Assembly: GCF_963169125.1 (NCBI RefSeq)
Contig: NC_084793.1
Coordinates: 43,457,578-43,521,577 of the forward strand
Source: Humulus lupulus
Taxonomy: Eukaryota; Streptophyta; Magnoliopsida; Rosales; Cannabaceae
Reading direction: 5' to 3'
Length of the DNA stretch: 64,000 nt
Positions 34,301-45,000 of the stretch are shown here, piece by piece. Position numbers and translations under genes: made by a program. Positions within the stretch are counted from its first letter, which is position 1. Every line of letters starts with the position of its first letter. Under the pieces are notes generated by a model that was given only the letters and a program-made list of their open reading frames with translations, searched no databases and was not told where the DNA came from.

Positions 34301-34915
34301 GATCATGACAATATTAATATCCTATACTATGGTGTCTTGATTGAGATTTTGCAGTTGTCATTCGTTTTAGATCGGAAGGTGTTCTTATTTCGATGCAAGT
34401 GGTATAGCTCTAATCCAAAAGGTAGATCAATTGTTGTGGATCATAATTTGACTTCCATCAATACATCTACTGATTGGTATTCTAATGAACCATTTATCTT
34501 GGCAACTCAAGCACAACAAGTTTTCTATTTGCTTGATATGAAGCGTGGTTCAAATTGGCGGATTGTTCAAAAAGTAAATCATCGATCTATTTATGACATT
34601 CCTGAAATTATGGAAGAGACAGTAAATAATGATGTGTTTCAAGAAGAAGAATCATTTCAATTGCCACCTTTTCAACCAATTGAGGATTTCATTGAAAGTC
34701 CGTCTTTAGTTCGATTAGATGTTCATTCTGTAACTCTTTCAGACCAACTTGTTGTTGATTTATTTTTAAACCAAAATCAAAATGTTGACAAGGATAGTGA
34801 CTTAGATAAAGATTTTGATGAAAGAAATATATTCTCTAATAATGAAACATTTCTCTCAAGTGATGACACCAAAAGTTATACAGAATCAGAATGTGATGAT
34901 GATGCAGATTCTTAA
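31332..34915 (+). pseudogene. CACTA TNPD-type transposase gene (Transpos_assoc, TNP2, DUF4218, DUF4216), broken
   Basis: ATG 31332 (MDHHWINIP) opens a transposase-associated zinc domain (CPCCRC..HLITHGF..YTRW, residues about 3-75), an acidic linker and the TNP2/Transposase_21 core, the DDE transposase of En/Spm elements (LCEVGLGYEQIDVC, CPVC, KDMRWH, PYNMPPW, the WDGV region, DVMHIEKNVCDN). DUF4218 follows (THDCHVLLHKILPA, GTERHMGLYKKYVRNMSRPD), then DUF4216 (YYGVLIEI, EPFILATQAQQVFYL) and an acidic C-terminus. Introns are supported at 33860-33942 and 34037-34120. Lesions are an in-frame TAG at 32091-32093, a frameshift between about 32895 and 32919, and TAG codons at 32920-32922 and 33019-33021. 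The intact protein would cut and join the element ends. Family assignment is firm; the gene cannot give a full-length product as read. Confidence 0.92.
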
Positions 34916-35163
34916 TTCATAGTTAGTCATCTTGTCATTGATCAGTTAGTGCCTCGTGAAATTTGTCTACAAATGTTCTTCCCCAACTAGCCAACTAGCC
35001 AAGCACCCTGTACACAAACAGAAATACAAGTACAGAAACTAAGGTTTGCAAAAACTGAGATGAAACAAGATATCCAGATTCTTAATTCATAGTTAGTTTC
35101 TTAATATTTGTAAATATTTATTTACTAATCATTTTCTTTGTTTTATTTCACAGAATTTTAGTC

Positions 35164-36949
35164 ATGGCACCTGGTCGTCGCACCACTCGATCTATTGCTC
35201 AAAGTCAACAAGTTGAAACAGTCATTGATCCTCCTGCTCCACATTCACAAGTTGTTCGCACTACTCGGTCGAGTATAGAGAATCAACAAGTTGAACCAGT
35301 CATTGATCCTCCTGCTCCACCTACACAAGTTATTCGCACTACTCGGTCGAGTTTAGAGAATCAACAAGTTTGTCACACCACTCGATCTACGGTACTCAGT
35401 CAACGACCTAGAACCACCGCACAATCTAATGTAGAGAGAGAACACCCTCAAGGCTCCACACACCCTACTGTACAGGGTGAACAAGTCAATGTGACGACCC
35501 ATTTTGATACCGAAGATGAAAATCAATCTTCCCAAGTTCCATCAGGTAAATTTAATGTCTTTCATGTTCATTTCTTTAAATTTCTATTTATTTTAATTAA
35601 GATTATATTGTATTGTAGGACAAACATCTTCCTTTAAGCCACGTGGAGTTACTCGCGGCTTGACAACTACAACTATAGCTAAGGCATCATCAACTGGAAA
35701 GTTGTCAGTGACTTTTAATGCGGAGTGTCATCAACCAATTTGTACTAATGCTGAGAAATTTAATAATGAGATTGGATTCATTATTCGGAATCATAGTACA
35801 TTTCATTATAAAGAGTGGAGAATGGTCCCAGAAGATGTGAGAGCTCCATTGCGACACTATCTTTTGGTAAGTCATTTCACAATATTACATTTATATTTGT
35901 AATATTTATAATTAATATTGTTTTATGTTATAGGAACATTTTGACATCAACTTGAATGATGAGACAACTAAAAAATGCATTGATGAGCAAATGAGAAAAG
36001 CTTGGAAGGGTCATAAGTACAAGCTGCACTTATATTTCAAAGAAATTGGAGGAGAAAATGATCTCGAGATGGCCAAGAGCAAACGTCATCCAGACTTAAA
36101 AGACGAACATCAAGAAGATTGGATGATTTTGTGTGATCGTTGGTGTTCTCCTGAATTTAAGGTAACATTTTTTAGTATTTTGTTTTGTCTTTGATTTACA
36201 TATTTTAATGTTAAACTGTTCAATAAAGTTTGTAATAAATAGACATTGTGTTGTTCAAAAGAAAATGTTGTGTAAAATTTTTTCTAATAAATTTTATTTG
36301 GATTTATTTCTTTAGGAAAGAGCATTAAAGAATACTACCAATTGATCAAAGAGGAAATGGGAGTCGAAAAATGGTTCAGTCTCCACACCACGACATCACA
36401 TTCGATGTGGAATGGTGTTAACTTCTCCTACCGGTCAAATTGAGACATGGCGTCTAAAGCATTATGATGCTGAGAAAGGATGGACTGGAATAGAGCTCGG
36501 GCCATTATATGTAAGTAATTTAAATTAAAAATTTTATTTATTATATTTCTTACTAATAATTAATTAAATATAATATTAGGAAAATAATGGAGTTAAGGGG
36601 TCAACATCCTCCAGAAGAACTGTCTGATAAAGAGATTATGGAGCGTGTACTTGGACGTGATTCGGTATACTTGCGAGGGTGGGGGCGGTCTCCTAGTGTC
36701 ACAACTTCTACTTCACATCGTGAAAATATTGTGGGTAATCAACCAACTTATGAAGAGTTACTTGAACGACTTAATGATACAACTTCCCGCCTTAATGCTA
36801 CTAACGAACAACTTAGTGTAGTTGTGGATATACTTCGTCATAACAATTTGATGGCACCGCCTCCACCACCTCCAACAGACCAAGCTTCAGATGCAAATTT
36901 AAGAGAGTCGCCATCTATTTCAGTTCGGGAGTCACAAGATAATTCTTAG
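35164..36949 (+). pseudogene. CACTA second gene, Transposase_24 (Ptta/En/Spm) type, broken
   Basis: Five exons with good splice sites: 35164-35545, 35619-35866, 35934-36161, 36316-36510 and 36580-36949. Exon 1 encodes a Ser/Thr/Arg-rich segment with an internal repeat (VIDPPAPHSQVVRTTRSS and a near copy). Exons 2-4 hold the plant transposase (Ptta/En/Spm) domain: WRMVPEDVRAPLRHYLL, DEQMRKAWKGHKYKLHLYF and a GQIETWRLKH stretch. Exon 5 has PPEELSDKEIMERVLGRDSV followed by a coiled-coil-like YEELLERLNDTTSRLNATNE. An in-frame TGA lies at the start of exon 4 (near 36342), and the exon 4/5 junction changes frame relative to exon 5, so at least two lesions are present. The TNPA-like role, binding subterminal repeats and helping the DDE transposase, is inferred from family and position. 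Confidence 0.8.
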
Positions 36950-37199
36950 TTTATTTACATTAATTTACTAAGGAATGAACTTTATGAAGTTTTTTTTTAT
37001 TTTGGTAGGGGTAACCTTAAAATGATAACTTTATGACTTATTTTAGTATTGAACATTATAAAGAATTTTAGCATTAAACATTTTATTATTGAATGGTTTT
37101 TTTCTAGTTTATTTCTAATATAGAACATTTATAAATAACTGTTATTATCTTTTACCTACACATAACCATTAAATTTGAACAAAATATAAATTGTGTAAC

Positions 37200-37577
37200 A
37201 AACCAATAAAATAATGCTATGTGGGCTAATAAAATGATACCACGTAGGATGCCACATATGATGCTACACAGGATGCCATGTAGGATGCCACGTCATCAGA
37301 CACGCAAAACTACAAAAACCATGTCAGCATACACGTAGGATGCCATGTCATCAAACACGTCATCTGATGACTCATAAATTGATTTATAACTTAGTGGGGT
37401 CCACTGATTCTTTTACCTACCAGTGTTAATAAGTGTAGGTAAAGACTATTTCCCCACTAACTTTTACCTACCAATCTCTACCAATTCAATATTGGTAGGT
37501 AAACCATATTACCCACCATTAGGCTAGTTTTACCTACACTTACAATTGGTAGGTAAATACCCAATTTTCTTGTAGTG
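37200..37577. repeat. 3' subterminal repeats of CACTA 2
   Basis: Between 37230 and 37350 the motif AGGATGCCACGTCATCA-type recurs about five times. From 37410 to 37560 TTTACCTACCA and TTGGTAGGTAAA repeats appear in both orientations, mirroring the left end, before the terminal CTTGTAGTG. Confidence 0.75.
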
Positions 37578-38178
37578 TGAGAAAACTGAGAATTTGGGTC
37601 TTTTTGTTAACTTTCTCAACAAATTGAGGCTTTACATTGCATTCATTGGCTATAATATATATACACATATATAAATAGATTTTGGAGTAGTATTTATTTT
37701 ACAATGCAGTATATATATATTGGATAAGTTCTCAATGGTTATTACCCACACATGGGTACTTAGATAAATGTGCAAATATGCTGACATGACATGTAGGTGA
37801 CTTGGTACATCAAGTTACCAACAAGTAAATTTTTTTTTTTGGCATAGATTTTTTTTTTTTGCATTAATTTCGAAATTGGCTTTTTTTTTTGGTCATTAGG
37901 AATGGTGATTCCAACCAATAAGAGGCAAGCTCTCTTTTCAAGTTTTGAATTAATTTAAAATTTTAAAAATTAGGGTTTCATAATAAATGCATACTCATTT
38001 CTTAAACTCTCTATTCTTGTTGTTGTTGTTGTTGTTATTCTTCTTCTTCTTCTTCATTCAAAGTAAAAAAATAAACATAAAAAAATTAGAATTGCACCAT
38101 GATTTCGTGAGCATGTGAAGGAGAGAAAGAAGAAAAAAAAACGTGTGGGGAAAAAATAGAGGGGGAGAGAGAAAACGC
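37578..38178. other. Spacer and probable upstream region of the 38.2-kb gene model
   Basis: It contains ATATAAATAG near 37669-37678, T-rich runs near 37830-37890, and (GTT)n and (CTT)n microsatellites near 38018-38055, then a purine-rich leader up to the ATG at 38179. No gene lies within. Confidence 0.4.
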
Positions 38179-39079
38179 ATGGGACTAGAGGGGAAAGAGA
38201 TGAAGAATAAAAGAAGTAGATCTAAGGATTTAGAAGGAAGGGTTGGAAAGAAGAGACAAAATTTTTATGATAACTCATTGTCTCCTAATCGAATCAGGTC
38301 AAAATTGCTTTTAGATCGCGCTCGTCGGTGTAGATCTCCTATGAAAAGTTTGGAGTCGTCCTCTTCAATGTTCGAAAGTAGAACTCGATGTTGTCTTCAT
38401 AGTGAGTCTTATTGTTCTTTTTGTAAGGTAATATCTTCATATCTATATATGTGTCTATGATTGAGATCTCATTTTATGTTTATGTTAGAACACTTGGATT
38501 ATATTTTTCTAAAATATTTTTTCTATTTAAAAATTAGGAATACGAAAACTATGTATGTGTAGATGAGGTAGTCCGTGATGTTCCTATCCCACCATGGAGT
38601 TTTGTCATACCTGATGAAGATGGTGATGCAATGACCATTAATATACCATCAGATGTAAACAAAGGGAACCTTCAAATTCCAGACCATGTAAAATGTGTAT
38701 GTATTATTTTTTATTATTATTATTTTAATTATTTTTGAAATTTTATATTAGTTTATTTTTTACAGGTTGGGGTGACAAAAGTAGATGCTTTGCTCACAAT
38801 GGTTGTTGGTTTGCAAAATATTTTGGTTACAAAGATCCTTGAATCTAGAGATAGGTTAAATGGTTCAAATAATATTATCCATCAACTTCGTCGTCGTCTA
38901 GTTGGTATATCTTAATTAATTTCATAATTTTACAGTATGAAACATTATCTGGTTGGTATATGTTTATCTAATTTTATTTATTTATTTATTGTTTTGTACA
39001 GCAACTATGTGAAGCATCTCAAATATCTGAAGACCATAATCAAGATATCATTGATAGTAGCAATGTAATCAATAAATAG
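38179..39079 (+). CDS. Four-exon gene model, ~206 residues, unrecognised
   Basis: Exons 38179-38427, 38538-38696, 38766-38900 and 39002-39079 join in phase 0 at every junction (83, 53, 45 and 25 codons plus TAG), all with GT..AG introns of 69 to 110 bp. The N-terminus is very basic (MGLEGKEMKNKRSRSKDLEG) with a Ser/Arg/Cys-rich patch (CCLHSESYCSFCK, perhaps a metal site). The middle has VPIPPWSFVIPDEDGDAMTI, and the C-terminus is helical (LLTMVVGLQNILVTKILESR). I recognise no family. It lies in host DNA just right of CACTA 2. Three matching phase-0 introns without a stop argue for a real gene rather than chance. The ATG is the first in frame after a stop-free GTG-led stretch. Confidence 0.5.
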
Positions 39080-40243
39080 GGAGATGTGGAGTAGTAATTT
39101 GGTTTACTTTTGTATTTTTATATTGTTGATCGAAATAAGTTTGTTTAATTTCCAATGTAGCATTTTAAATATTATTTGGTGCAAGTATATGTTATTTCCA
39201 ATGAACTAATTGAAATATATATTTTTTAATTTCTTTAATGTATTAAATTTTAATTTCGAAATTATTATTTCAAATTTGAGATTTTATTATTTAAATCTTA
39301 TATTGGAAATCACAACTAATTAATGATTTTTTATGTACCCTAAAATAATGGATGACTATTGGTTTTTCTAACAATAATTGAACATCAAAACAAAAATAAG
39401 AAATAAATATTTCCATATTACAGTATAAAATACAAATTTAAAAAGAAAAAACAACTTTGATTTATGCCAAACTACTTTGATTATAGGTAAAATGAATCAA
39501 TACAACTCTTCATTTTTTCCAAAAAAATGTTAACTTAATTAATTTTATTTTTTCTATAAACTACAAAACAATACAACTTTTCAAATTTTCTATTATCAAT
39601 AAATGAACATTTATTTATAAGATTACATCATAACCAATAACTATTGATATTCTTTACCTTGAAAATATATTTTTTAATTGAAACTTTTTTTAAATCATTA
39701 TTTTCGGCATGTTTTAATTAAAAAAAAATTCGGCTAGCATTAAAAAACTATTTTGATTTTTTAAAAGAAGCATCTCTTTGTATTCTCTTGGGAAAATCAA
39801 ATTATGCTGTTTTGAAATTAGATATTTATTCATTAGTCCTATATTGCCCAATAAGGAATCTTATTCATTTAATATAATTGGTTAGGTAATTTATAAAATC
39901 CATTAATTTAGAGATTTCTTAATGGTAAATTGTTAATTTTTAATTAAAATTTTACATTGAAAACCGAAAATTAATATACAATTTTGGCATTAATTTTTTA
40001 TTTAAAAAAAAATTGGACAATTTCACTCCAACAAAATTATTAACATTATTAATAAATAAATAATATTAAGATTTTATCTGAAGATCCAAAAAGAAATAAA
40101 AGTTTCTTTTCAAAACAAATCCTCATAAGAAAATGTCCATAAAAAAATTAAAACATAATAGAATAAAAATATTATAGTAGGACCTAAGGAAACACATAGA
40201 AACAATAAATTTGAAACAAAACAAAAAAAACACTTGAAGAATT
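39080..40243. other. Non-coding AT-rich spacer
   Basis: No supported gene; AT-rich with long poly-A and poly-T tracts. It lies between two convergent unrecognised gene models. Confidence 0.5.
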
Positions 40244-40705
40244 TTAGAAATTGTCATTCTTCTTTGTCATATTCTTCTCATTCTCCTTCAAATATTTCTC
40301 CCACACCTTGTTCTTTTTCCTCTCTGCATCAAAATAGTTGGCCACTGATTCATGCAGAGTTTGCATCGCAAAAGTGCATCTTGTCATCTCTCGAACAAAT
40401 TCATCCATGTTGTTCTTCAATTCAAGTAGACGACTGATATTTTCATTAAATTTTTGGAACATAATATCGAAATATATTACATTTGGATTGTACTCTAGTT
40501 GAGCATCAAGTGGATTCACATCTTTCTCACCACCGCTAAACTTCTTAGTCTTGATATTCTTCAATTGAGACTTTACATCATTGTCAAACTTCTCAACCTT
40601 GATCTTCTTCAATGGAGAATTTACTTCATCATCTTTAGAATCAAAGGGTGAAGAGTTATCTTCATTCTTTGAATAGGTTGAATCTGATATATTTATGATA
40701 TACAT
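40244..40705 (-). CDS. Single-exon ORF, 153 residues, unrecognised
   Basis: From ATG at 40703-40705 to TAA at 40244-40246. The first third is acidic and Ser-rich (NEDNSSPFDSKDDEVNS). It then has two related lysine-rich segments, SPLKKIKVEKFDNDVK and SQLKNIKTKKFSGGEK, suggesting a small internal duplication. The C-terminal two thirds are predicted helical or coiled coil (FNENISRLLELKNNMDEF, KKNKVWEKYLKENEKN). No known domain or signal peptide. A TATA-like box lies 72-82 bp upstream. Codon content is better than the surrounding AT-rich noise. It could be a lineage-specific gene or a remnant of a transposon accessory gene. Confidence 0.5.
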   Translation of the reverse strand: MYIINISDSTYSKNEDNSSPFDSKDDEVNSPLKKIKVEKFDNDVKSQLKNIKTKKFSGGEKDVNPLDAQLEYNPNVIYFDIMFQKFNENISRLLELKNNMDEFVREMTRCTFAMQTLHESVANYFDAERKKNKVWEKYLKENEKNMTKKNDNF

Positions 40706-40776
40706 GGTAGTTGAATGTTTGTAAAACTTGATTAAAAAAAAAAAAAAAAGGACAATCGGTTTGGGTTATATGGAAA

Positions 40777-40787
40777 TATATTTATAG
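40777..40787 (-). promoter_or_regulatory. TATA box candidate
   Basis: The minus strand reads CTATAAATATA, a close match to the plant TATA consensus, 72 bp upstream of the ATG at 40705. This leaves room for a leader of about 40-50 bases. In DNA this AT-rich such a match can arise by chance. Confidence 0.4.
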
Positions 40788-42036
40788 TGTGTGTTATGAA
40801 GAAACAATGCAACCTTTCACATTCTTAATAAAATATTTTAGATTTCTTTAAAATAAATAATAAAATATTATTGAAAGAATAAATAATTAATATGTGGTAA
40901 CTTCCCAATGTAAACACTATTCATGCATTCACATTAATTAAATATTATTTCTATTTTATAAAAGAGACTCATTAATTTCGGCCACCTATATTTTAATAAG
41001 CAATTTCACAAATTAAATGCATTAAAAAAAAACCCGAAAAAATAATAACAATATTAAACTATGTCATTTAATATATGAACCACACTTTCTTAATTTAATG
41101 AATAAATAATTAATATGTTGTTACTTTCCAAATGTAATTAGTAATCATGTAGCAACATTTAATTTAATATTGTCTTTTTGAATCATTTATGAATTAATTT
41201 CGGTTACTACCAATTTTTATAATTTAATATTAAATTTTTAATAAAAATCACCCATTAATTTCAGCCACTATAATTTTAATTACAAATTTGACCAATTAAA
41301 TGCATTAAAAAAATAAATAGAAAATAACAATAATAATTGAAGACACTTAATACAACTTCCATAATTTTTGATTTAATGAATTTAAAAAAATGAAATTAAA
41401 TAAAAATTTGATAAAGTGAAACTGTATAATTTTATTATTGGTAGATATTTACAAATTTAATTAATTCTTATCCTAATCTAAAAAAAATTTGAGAATTTAA
41501 TAAATCATTAAATTATAGTATAGATTTGATTTTATTAATAATGAGAATTATTTTAATAATACAAAACGAAATTAAAATTAAAAAAACCTTAATCGAAAAT
41601 TTTAAAATAAAAATTTGTTTGTTGTATCAAAATAAAAAATATATATTTGTATATTAGGGACATTATATTTGCACTCCAATAATATATAAAGACACTCCAT
41701 TAATTAAACAAAAAAATAATTTTATATTCATTTCTAACACTTTTTCTCAAAAACAATTATTGACATTATTTAATTTCTTTTTTTTTTTATTAATTTTAAA
41801 AACCTTATTTTATATTATTTTTATCATTATTTTTAAAAAATAATCTTCTTTTTCTATGAAAAAGCCTCTTATTTTAACAAGTTTATATATATATATATAT
41901 TTTAATATTTAAAAAAAATTATTATTTATATGTATTATTTAAAATATGAAAAATAAAAAAAATTAGAAAAATGTAAGCACAAGTTGAAAAAAACATAATG
42001 CACTGTATATTATTACATATAGTATAGGTTATCTCG
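40788..42036. other. Non-coding AT-rich spacer
   Basis: No gene supported. A (TA)n run lies near 41885-41900. Several 30-60 bp stretches recur in diverged form (ATTAATTTCGGCCAC near 40973, ATTAATTTCAGCCAC near 41252), hinting at an old duplicated repeat. The satellite starts abruptly at the right border. Confidence 0.5.
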
Positions 42037-45000
42037 GTGAATAGTGTACGTTGGAACGGTTCATTATATCATAATTATGTCTGCTTAGTGCAATGTTATC
42101 GAGTAATAATTTTTCAAGATCGGATCCCCTTCTAAATTCACTACTATATCTTAGTGCAATGTTATATAGTAGTATTTTTCGGGCTCGGATCCCCATCTAA
42201 ATTCACTACTCTATCTTACTTAGCATGACAACTATATGAGACCCTAGAGGTAGTATTGGTTTACTAGTGTACGTTGGAACGATACATTATGTCATAATAA
42301 GGTTTGCTTAGTGCAATGTTATCTAGTAATAATTTTTCAGGATCGGATCCCCTTCTAAATTCACTACTATATCTTAGTGCAACGTTATCTAGTAGTATTT
42401 CTCGGGATCAGATCCCCTTCTAAATTCACAACTCTGTCTTACTAAAAATGACAACTATATGAGACCCTAGAGGTAGTATTGGTTTACTAGTGTACGTTGG
42501 AACGATTCATTATGTCATAATTAGGTTTGCCTAGTGCAATATTATCTAGTAATAATTTGTCAGGATCGGATCCCCTTCTAAATTCACTACTATATCTTAG
42601 TGCAATATTATCTACTAGTATTTTTCGGGATCAGATCCCCATCTAAATTCACTACTCTATCTTACTCAGAATGACAACTATATGAGACCGTAGCGGTAGT
42701 ATTGGTTTACTAGTGTACGTTGGAATAGTTCATTATGTCATAATTTGGTCTGCTTAGTGCAATGTTATCTAGTAATAAGTTTTCAGGATCAGATCTCGTT
42801 CTAAATTCACTACTATATCTTAGTGCAATGTTATCTAGTAGTATTTTTTGGGATCAGATCCCCTTCTAAATTCACTACTCTATCTTACTCAAAATGACAA
42901 CTATATGAGACCCTAGCGGTAGTATTTGTTTAGTAGTGTAGGTTGGAACGGTTCATTATGTTGTAATTAGGTCTGCTTAGTGTAATGTTATCTAGTAATA
43001 ATTTTTCAAGATCAGATCCCCTTCTAAATTCACTACTATATCTTAGTGCAATGTTATCTAGTAGCATTTTTCGGGATCGGATCCCTTTCTAAATTCACTA
43101 CTCTATCTTCCTCAAAACGACAACTATATGAGAACCTAGCGGTAGTATTGGTTTACTAGTGTACGTTGGAATGATTCATTATGTAATAATTAGGTATACT
43201 TAGTGCAATGTTATCTAGAAATAATTTTTCGGGATCGGATCCCCTTCTAAATTCACTACTCCATCTTACTCAGCATGACAACTATATGAGACCCTAGTGG
43301 TAGTATTGGTTTACTAGTGTACGTTAACGATTCATTATGTCATAATTAGGTCTGCTTAGAGCAATGTTATCTAGTAATAATTTTTTGGGATCGGATGCCC
43401 ATCTATATTCAATACTATATCTTAGTGCAATGTTATCTAGTAATATTTTTCCGCGATTGGCTCCCCATCTAAATTCACTACTCTATCATACATAGAATGA
43501 CAACTATATGAGACCCTAGTGGTAGTATTGGTTTACTAGTGTACGTCGGAACGGTTCATTATGTCATAATTAGGTCTGCTTAGTGCAATGTTATCTACTC
43601 ATAATTTTTCGGGATCAGATGCCATTCTAAATTCACTACGATATCTTAGTGCGAAGTTATCTAGTAATATTTTTCTAGGATCGGATCCCCTTCTAAATTC
43701 ACTACTCTATCTTACTCAGCATGATAACTATATGAGACAATACTGGTAGTATTAGTTTACTAGTTTACGTTGGAATGATTCATTATGTCATAATTAGGTC
43801 TGATTAGTGCAATGTTATCTAGTAATAATTTTTCAGGATTGGTTCCCCTTCTAAATTCACTACAATATCTTACTCAAAATGACAACTATATGAGAACCTA
43901 GTGGTAGTATTTGTTTACTAGTGTACGTAAGAACGGTTCATTATGTCATAATTAGGTCTGCTTAGTGCAATGTTATCTAGTCATAATTTTTCGGGATCGG
44001 ATGCCATTCTAAATTCACAACTATATCTAGCGCAATGTTATCTAGTAATATTTTTCCAGGATCGGATCCCCTTCTAAATTCAATACTCTATCTTACTCAG
44101 CATGACAACTATATGAGACCTTAGCGGTAGTATTGGTTTATAAGTTTACGTTGGAACGATTCATTACGTCATAATTAGGTCTACTTAGAGCAATGCTACG
44201 TAGTAATAATTTTTCAGGATTGGATCCCCTTCTAAATTCACTACTATATCTTACTCAAAATGACAACTATATGAGACACTAGTGGTAGTATTGGTTTACT
44301 AGTGTACATTGGAACGGTTCATTATGTCATAATTAGGTCTGCCTATTGTCATGTTATCTAGTCAAAATCTTTCAGGATCGGATGCCATTCTAAATTCACC
44401 ACTATATCTAATGCAATGTTATCAAGTAATATTTTTCCGGGATTATATCCCCTTCTAAATTCACTACTCTATCTTACTCAGCATGACATCTATATGAGAC
44501 CCTAGCGGTAGTAGTGGTTTACTAGTTTACGTTGGAATGATACATTATGTCATAATTAGGTCTACTTAGGGGAATGTTATCTAGTCATAATTTTTTGGGA
44601 TTAGATGCCATTCTATATTCACTACTATATCTTAGTGCAATGTTATCTAGTAATATTTTTCCGGGATCGGATCCCCTTCAAAATTGATTACTCTATCTTA
44701 CTCACCACGACAACAATATGAGACCCCAGCGGTAGTATTGGTTTACTAGTTTACGTCGGAACGATTCATTATGTCATAATTAGGTCTACTTAGTGCAATG
44801 TTCTCTAGTCATAATTTTTCGGGATCGGATGCCATTTTAAATTCACTAATATATCTTAGTGCAATGTTATCTAGTAGTATTTTTCCGGGATTGGATCCCC
44901 TTCTAAATTCACTACTCTATCTTACTAAGAATGAATACTATATGAGGCCCTTGCGGTAGTATTGGTTTACTAGTGTACTTTGGACCGGTTCATTATGTCA

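Larger units (their letters stand above)
24761..37577 (+). mobile_element. CACTA transposon 2, complete, 12.8 kb
   Basis: The left end CACTACAAGAAATCTG at 24761 and right end AATTTTCTTGTAGTG at 37577 are inverse CACTA termini, sharing 12 bases. TGA flanks both (24758-24760 and 37578-37580). Removing the element leaves AAAAGTTGAGAAAACTGAG, a continuous sequence. Subterminal repeats TTTACCTACCAATATT occur inside both ends. The element carries a captured EF-hand gene fragment, a TNPD-type transposase gene and a second Transposase_24-type gene, all on the plus strand. Both transposase genes are broken, so it is no longer autonomous as it stands. Confidence 0.93.
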
